Shown here: in pieces, positions 60,193 through 64,000 of the stretch | Layout of the letters: every line of letters starts with the position of its first letter | Position numbering within the stretch: the first letter of the stretch is position 1 | Source: Paenibacillus_V sp046244365 | GTDB lineage: Bacteria; Bacillota; Bacilli; Paenibacillales; NBRC-103111 | Assembly: GCF_046244365.1 (NCBI RefSeq) | Contig: NZ_CP176395.1 | Span: 4,526,001-4,590,000 of the forward strand | DNA length: 64,000 bases | Direction of reading: 5' to 3' | The notes under the pieces: generated by a model | What the model was told of the DNA's origin: nothing | The model's database searches: none | What the model saw: the letters and a program-made list of their open reading frames with translations, nothing else | Position numbers and translations under genes: made by a program

Positions 60193-61305
60193 TTACAACC
60201 CCTCTCGTCTTCGCATGATGATCGCCGCCGCGCTTAGCAGGAACACGGAGAACCCGAGGTTAAGCAGCATAGCCTTCGCGGCGGCAGACCAGCCGTCCCC
60301 ATAAATGACTTGAAGAATAGCCGTATTCGTCCACTCCAGCGGTGAAAATCGAGTGATCGTCCTCATCACCCCCGTCAAATCCTCAACCGGAAAGTATGAA
60401 CCCCCCATAAACGCTCCTGCCTGGATCACCATCATGATGACCGAACCCGCGGCTTTTCCCTTTAGGAGATAACTAAACCCAAGTCCAACACTTAGGGCGA
60501 ATATGATCTCAGTAATCAACACAAGAAAGACAAGACCCAAATTCTCTCCCCAATACACATTCAACATATATTTGCAGACGAGAACTACGATTACGGTACT
60601 TATGACGTTCGTCAGCAGGTTTCCCGCGATTTTCCCCGCAAATATTTCTGCTTTCGAAACAGGAGCCGCAAGCAGCCGGGCGGCTGTATTGCGTTTTCGT
60701 TCGCTGCTGAACATCTCGGCTGCCGATAAAGCGCTGTACATAATAATCAAGGTCAACATCGCTATGGCATAATAGTCCAAAGCGCGCGGCTGCCTAGCCG
60801 CATTAAGCGAAGTTTCCCGCACATAATCCGGATTCCCGTTCCCGGACAACAATGCAGCTTGATCGCTGCTACCCGCTGCCGCCGATGCAAGCTTGTAGCG
60901 GTTTGCGAAAGCCGTAAGCAACCCTTGGGCAATACCGCTTTCGACCGGACTTGAACTATTTCCGTAATAGTTCAGTCCTCCATCCGAAATCTCGACATAG
61001 CCGACGTACCGATTGTTAGCGACTTCCAGCTTACCGTCCGTATTCTCGTTAGCGGGCTCAAGCGTCATGCCGGATTCGCTCGCTTGATCGGCGAATGCGT
61101 TCCAGGATTTCGCAAGCTCGGATCCCGAGCCGTTTATTTTATATAGAACACGAATGTCTCCGACCGTTATGCTTCCGTTAAAAGCATTCGTAAGCACAGA
61201 CCCCAGTATAAGGATAATCAGTGCCGGCATCAGGATTAAGAAAGCGATTGTCTTGATGTCTCTAAACGCTTTTATTTCCTTGAGTGTAATACGCCATACG
61301 TTCAA
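60193..61305 (-). CDS. ABC-2 type transporter permease (first subunit)
   Basis: 370-aa permease with the same layout: TM1 (IAFLILMPALIILILGSVL), outside domain, then several TM segments beginning DYYAIAMLTLIIMYSALSAA and the motif SSERKRNTAARLLAAPVSKA. TTG start 9 nt after AAGGAGG. Translationally close to both neighbours. Substrate unknown; such exporters commonly handle peptides, antibiotics or lipids. Confidence 0.9.
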   Translation of the reverse strand: MNVWRITLKEIKAFRDIKTIAFLILMPALIILILGSVLTNAFNGSITVGDIRVLYKINGSGSELAKSWNAFADQASESGMTLEPANENTDGKLEVANNRYVGYVEISDGGLNYYGNSSSPVESGIAQGLLTAFANRYKLASAAAGSSDQAALLSGNGNPDYVRETSLNAARQPRALDYYAIAMLTLIIMYSALSAAEMFSSERKRNTAARLLAAPVSKAEIFAGKIAGNLLTNVISTVIVVLVCKYMLNVYWGENLGLVFLVLITEIIFALSVGLGFSYLLKGKAAGSVIMMVIQAGAFMGGSYFPVEDLTGVMRTITRFSPLEWTNTAILQVIYGDGWSAAAKAMLLNLGFSVFLLSAAAIIMRRREGL

Positions 61306-61336
61306 ATTTCCCGCCTCCTTCTTGCTTCGTTCAGGG

Positions 61337-62272
61337 TCAATCCCGCAAGCTTCTGCCGGTCAACGTAAGGAACACCGTCTCCAGATTGGGCTCCCGCTCC
61401 TCCACGGAACGAATTTCGATATGATCTGCCATCAACAGCTGGATGATCCTGTTTAAATTATTAACCTCGGCATCGGAACTGAACTTCAAAATCCGATCTT
61501 CGATTTCCACCTTGTTTACACCGGCAACTTCCTGCAAATTGCTTAAATTCAACTGCTCTGCCGACCGCACTTCGATCCAAATGCTTTTCTGGTTCGTTAC
61601 GATCGCCTCGAGCTCTTTCTTCGTTCCTTCCGCAATGATCTTGCCGTGATCGATAATGGCGATGCGTGTACAGATCTCCTCGACTTCCTCCATATAATGG
61701 CTGGTGTAAATGACCGTACAGCCCATCCGGTTCAGCTTCTTCACGGAGTCCAAAATATAATTTCTCGAATGCGGATCAATCCCTACGGTCGGTTCATCCA
61801 TAATGAGCAGCTTGGGCCTGTGAGCGATCGCGCATGCAATGTTCAGCCTTCGCTTCATGCCTCCCGAGAAGTTTCGAGGGTAGCCCGAATGCTTATCGCC
61901 AAGACCGACGAATTCCAGCGCCTCGACCGTTCTTGCTTTTAATTCGGAGCCCCTTAGACCATACAATCCCGCAAAAAAATGAACATTCTCATATGCCGTC
62001 ATATCCTCGTAAATCGCGATTTCCTGGGGGACGATCCCGATGTTCGATCTCGCAAATTTGGCGTTTTGGGATATGCTTTTGCCCAATACCTGAATTTCGC
62101 CTTTCGTAATGCGGAGCAAGGAGGCGATCATGTTGATCGTCGTGCTTTTGCCGGCTCCGTTCGCTCCCAGAAAGCCGAATATTTCTCCTTCCTTTATGGA
62201 CAGAGATAAATTATCCACGGCGATGAATTCTCCGAATTTCTTGGTGAGCTGTTTAATTTCGAGCACGTTCAT
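61337..62272 (-). CDS. ABC transporter ATP-binding protein
   Basis: About 311-aa ATPase of the drug-exporter type: Walker A GFLGANGAGKSTTINM, Q-loop IVPQEIAIYEDM, signature NFSGGMKRRLNIACAIA, Walker B KLLIMDEPTVGIDPHSRN, and the H-loop VIYTSHYMEEVEEI. The C-terminal extension (to TVFLTLTGRSLRD) is standard for this group. I prefer ATG 62272 to 62287 because GGGAGTGG is correctly spaced only for it. Energises the two permeases downstream. Confidence 0.94.
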   Translation of the reverse strand: MNVLEIKQLTKKFGEFIAVDNLSLSIKEGEIFGFLGANGAGKSTTINMIASLLRITKGEIQVLGKSISQNAKFARSNIGIVPQEIAIYEDMTAYENVHFFAGLYGLRGSELKARTVEALEFVGLGDKHSGYPRNFSGGMKRRLNIACAIAHRPKLLIMDEPTVGIDPHSRNYILDSVKKLNRMGCTVIYTSHYMEEVEEICTRIAIIDHGKIIAEGTKKELEAIVTNQKSIWIEVRSAEQLNLSNLQEVAGVNKVEIEDRILKFSSDAEVNNLNRIIQLLMADHIEIRSVEEREPNLETVFLTLTGRSLRD

Positions 62273-62393
62273 CTGTTCCACTCCCATCCATCCTCTAAGA
62301 TGCTCTCAGTATAATGAAAAAGGATGTACCTGCGACAGTGCACAAGTTCATCCTATACCCATGAGAAATTTCATCATTTTTGGAACGCTCGAA

Positions 62394-63530
62394 TCATTGC
62401 TTTTCCCCATAGGGAAGCAAGGTGGTAACCGAAAAGCCGTGCGACCCGTCGACGACAACCTTGCCGTTCACGCTCGCAGCCCTTTCCTCCATCCCGATGA
62501 TTCCCAAGCCTTTGATCAGCTTCTGTGTTCCTTTGCCGTTATCGGAAACCTCGAATTTAATCAACGTATTAAGCACCTGAATGCGGATGGAGACGGTAGC
62601 AGCCCCTGAATACTTCAGCATATTGGTTAACGCTTCCTTGCCGTTCTCCATAATAATTTTCCATTGAATCGGTGTGATCGAATCGATGTTTCCTTCATGT
62701 GTCAGTATGGTTTTAACGCCATGCTTGGCGGAAAACTCATCGATGAACAATTTCATGCGGTTGATGCCCAGTTGCTCCGTTGCCGGCTTCATCCTTTTGA
62801 GCTCGGAACGAATGCTCTCGATGCCTTCTTTCGATATATGGATGGCGTTATCCAGCAGCGACGCCGATTTGCCGGGATCCGTTCGAATTAATCGCTTTGC
62901 TGCCTCCATCTGGATAAGCGCCCCGGTCATCGCATGTCCGATGTTATCGTGAATGTTCTGGGATAACCGGTTCCGCTCCTCCATCTTATGCGTATACTCC
63001 GTTTGCCGCAGAAATTCGTCATTTTCCCGCAGCCGGGTTTGCAGCCTGTCCAAGTCATTGCGCATCCGATCCAGACTGGCGCTTTGCTCCCGCAGCTTGC
63101 CGCTGAACCTCTCGACCATTGAAAAATACATTAGCGTCAATAAAGCAATCAGCATGTACAAGGGAAGCAGATGCGGGGGTACGAAAATCAGAGGAATCAA
63201 CATAAGGAGGAATGCCGCTATCCCTTTTTTGCCGGAAAACATAGACGATAACTCGAAGACATGAACCGGAAGCAGAATAAAAAACAGCGGGTAGTCCTGA
63301 AGCGCAGCGGAAAATACTATCCCTATGATTAGCGCCGCGGCGGCGGGACGAACGCTTTCTTTCTTAATGATGTAGAACAGCAAATTCGAACTGAGATATA
63401 GCAAGAGATAAAAAACGATCCAAGGTGTAAAGCTCGAGTCGGACGTCACAAAGGGAGTGACAGCAAATAATAGCAAAACCGCTTTATAACCAATCGACCA
63501 TAATTCCTGTACTTCGGTGGCTTCCCGCAT
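62394..63530 (-). CDS. Sensor histidine kinase, DesK/YvfT type
   Basis: 378-aa kinase with five or six N-terminal membrane segments, a coiled segment (FSGKLREQSASLDRMRNDLD), the HisKA_3 acceptor region NRLSQNIHDNIGHAMTGALI (His in HDNIGH) and an ATPase domain (ENGKEALTNMLKYSGAATVS, FEVSDNGKG, GLGIIGMEERAASVNGKV). Partner of the NarL-type regulator (TAATG overlap). Membrane-stress sensing of this kind commonly controls an adjacent exporter. Confidence 0.92.
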   Translation of the reverse strand: MREATEVQELWSIGYKAVLLLFAVTPFVTSDSSFTPWIVFYLLLYLSSNLLFYIIKKESVRPAAAALIIGIVFSAALQDYPLFFILLPVHVFELSSMFSGKKGIAAFLLMLIPLIFVPPHLLPLYMLIALLTLMYFSMVERFSGKLREQSASLDRMRNDLDRLQTRLRENDEFLRQTEYTHKMEERNRLSQNIHDNIGHAMTGALIQMEAAKRLIRTDPGKSASLLDNAIHISKEGIESIRSELKRMKPATEQLGINRMKLFIDEFSAKHGVKTILTHEGNIDSITPIQWKIIMENGKEALTNMLKYSGAATVSIRIQVLNTLIKFEVSDNGKGTQKLIKGLGIIGMEERAASVNGKVVVDGSHGFSVTTLLPYGEKQ

Positions 63531-64000
63531 TAGGTCAATTCCCCAGTCAAATAATAGATGGCAATTTGCGTGCGGTGCGTAAGACCTGTCTTCCCAAGTA
63601 TGGAGGTAACATGATTGGCGACGGTTCCTTCCGATAGAAAGAGTTGATTGGAAATTTCCTTGTTCGTCCGGCCTTTGGCGATCAGTGCCATAACGTTGTG
63701 CTCTCTTTCTGTGAATAGACTGCGGTCAATCCCGCTCCACTGGTTGGGCGCAGCCGCATTTTGATTGATTTCATTCTTTGTACCGGCAACTCCCGATTTC
63801 AATTTCTCCATTACCGTATCCTGCAGTACGCTATGGCCGTAATATACGGTTCTAATCGCATCGCAAATTCGATCGGGGTCATTATTTTTAAGCAAATACC
63901 CTCTAGCCCCGTTGGCGATCGCATCCACTATGTATTCGTCATCATCGAACGTCGTCAATATTAACGGCCGGGTTGCTGTCCGTTCCGTAATCAGCCGGGT
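63530..64000 (-). CDS. NarL/LuxR response regulator, 5' end outside window
   Basis: Partial. The visible part covers the end of the receiver domain (LILTTFDDDEYIVDAIANGA, then RGYLLKNND with the conserved Lys) and the LuxR-type HTH (FTEREHNVMALIAKGRTNKE, then ISNQLFLSEGTVANHVTSIL). The reading frame stays open to the window edge, so an internal ATG at 63958 is not the true start. First gene of the operon regulator, kinase, ATPase, two permeases. Confidence 0.93.
   Translation of the reverse strand, partial: TRLITERTATRPLILTTFDDDEYIVDAIANGARGYLLKNNDPDRICDAIRTVYYGHSVLQDTVMEKLKSGVAGTKNEINQNAAAPNQWSGIDRSLFTEREHNVMALIAKGRTNKEISNQLFLSEGTVANHVTSILGKTGLTHRTQIAIYYLTGELT

Overview
The window looks like a chromosomal segment from a spore-forming member of the Paenibacillaceae (Paenibacillus or a close relative). 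Pointers are mid-range GC, strong AGGAGG-type ribosome sites, S-layer-homology (SLH) surface proteins, YesM/YesN regulators with LplB/LplC-type sugar permeases, a CotA laccase, a CwlJ-type spore hydrolase and several tiny YjcZ-type sporulation peptides. No rRNA, tRNA or CRISPR array was found.

Layout. (1) 0.1-9.4 kb: an AraC regulator, a histidine phosphatase, and a three-gene minus-strand operon. That operon encodes a giant secreted LamG/phosphoesterase protein with its own cohesin and C-terminal dockerin, a cohesin-SLH surface anchor, and a HupE/UreJ-like membrane protein; it resembles a one-enzyme cell-surface cellulosome. (2) 9.5-12.9 kb: spore peptides, a CotA-like laccase and a short-chain dehydrogenase. 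(3) 13.2-19.2 kb: a complete-looking core of a thiazole/oxazole-modified microcin (TOMM) cluster of the heterocycloanthracin/sonorensin type. It has a 99-aa precursor with ten Cys in a Phe/Gly/Cys repeat core, an Ocin-ThiF-like partner, a YcaO cyclodehydratase ending in a Pro-rich tail, and a SagB-type dehydrogenase. No transporter or protease is adjacent. (4) 19.5-23.9 kb: a spore-surface gene island. It holds YjcZ-type micro-genes, some with a second overlapping micro-ORF, an LSm-like small protein, a protein made of RDRSER repeats and an L,D-transpeptidase.

(5) 24-33.3 kb: a mobile and decayed region. It has a VanZ-family gene beside a broken VanRS-like pair, CwlJ, two unrelated IS110-family transposases whose flanking non-coding DNA may encode guide (bridge) RNA, a Nudix gene, fragments of HIT and GyrI-like genes, an AlkZ/YcaQ-like protein and a DUF2975/XRE pair. 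(6) 33.7-48.5 kb: a minus-strand carbohydrate-use locus. Two esterase-type hydrolases and a TetR regulator sit behind a consensus promoter with a 17-bp palindromic operator. They run directly into YesM/YesN, a solute-binding lipoprotein, a large glycoside hydrolase, two permeases and a GH3 beta-glucosidase. (7) 48.9-54 kb: a Tat-type parallel beta-helix protein and an SLH beta-propeller protein flanked by GC-rich direct repeats. (8) 54-64 kb: a COG3044 ATPase with an odd 5' end, a 14-codon micro-ORF, a methyltransferase, a DUF3221 lipoprotein, a truncated AraC-type sensor domain, a second LSm-like gene in a duplicated block, and a NarL-type two-component system driving an ABC-2 exporter; its response regulator runs off the right edge.

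Two dispersed repeat families tie the window together: a hairpin followed by a TTCTTGTC-N(3-4)-GACA box (at least six places), and a CCCCACTGGCTTAAGC-type hairpin (three places). All functions are read from sequence and memory of protein families; no search was run.
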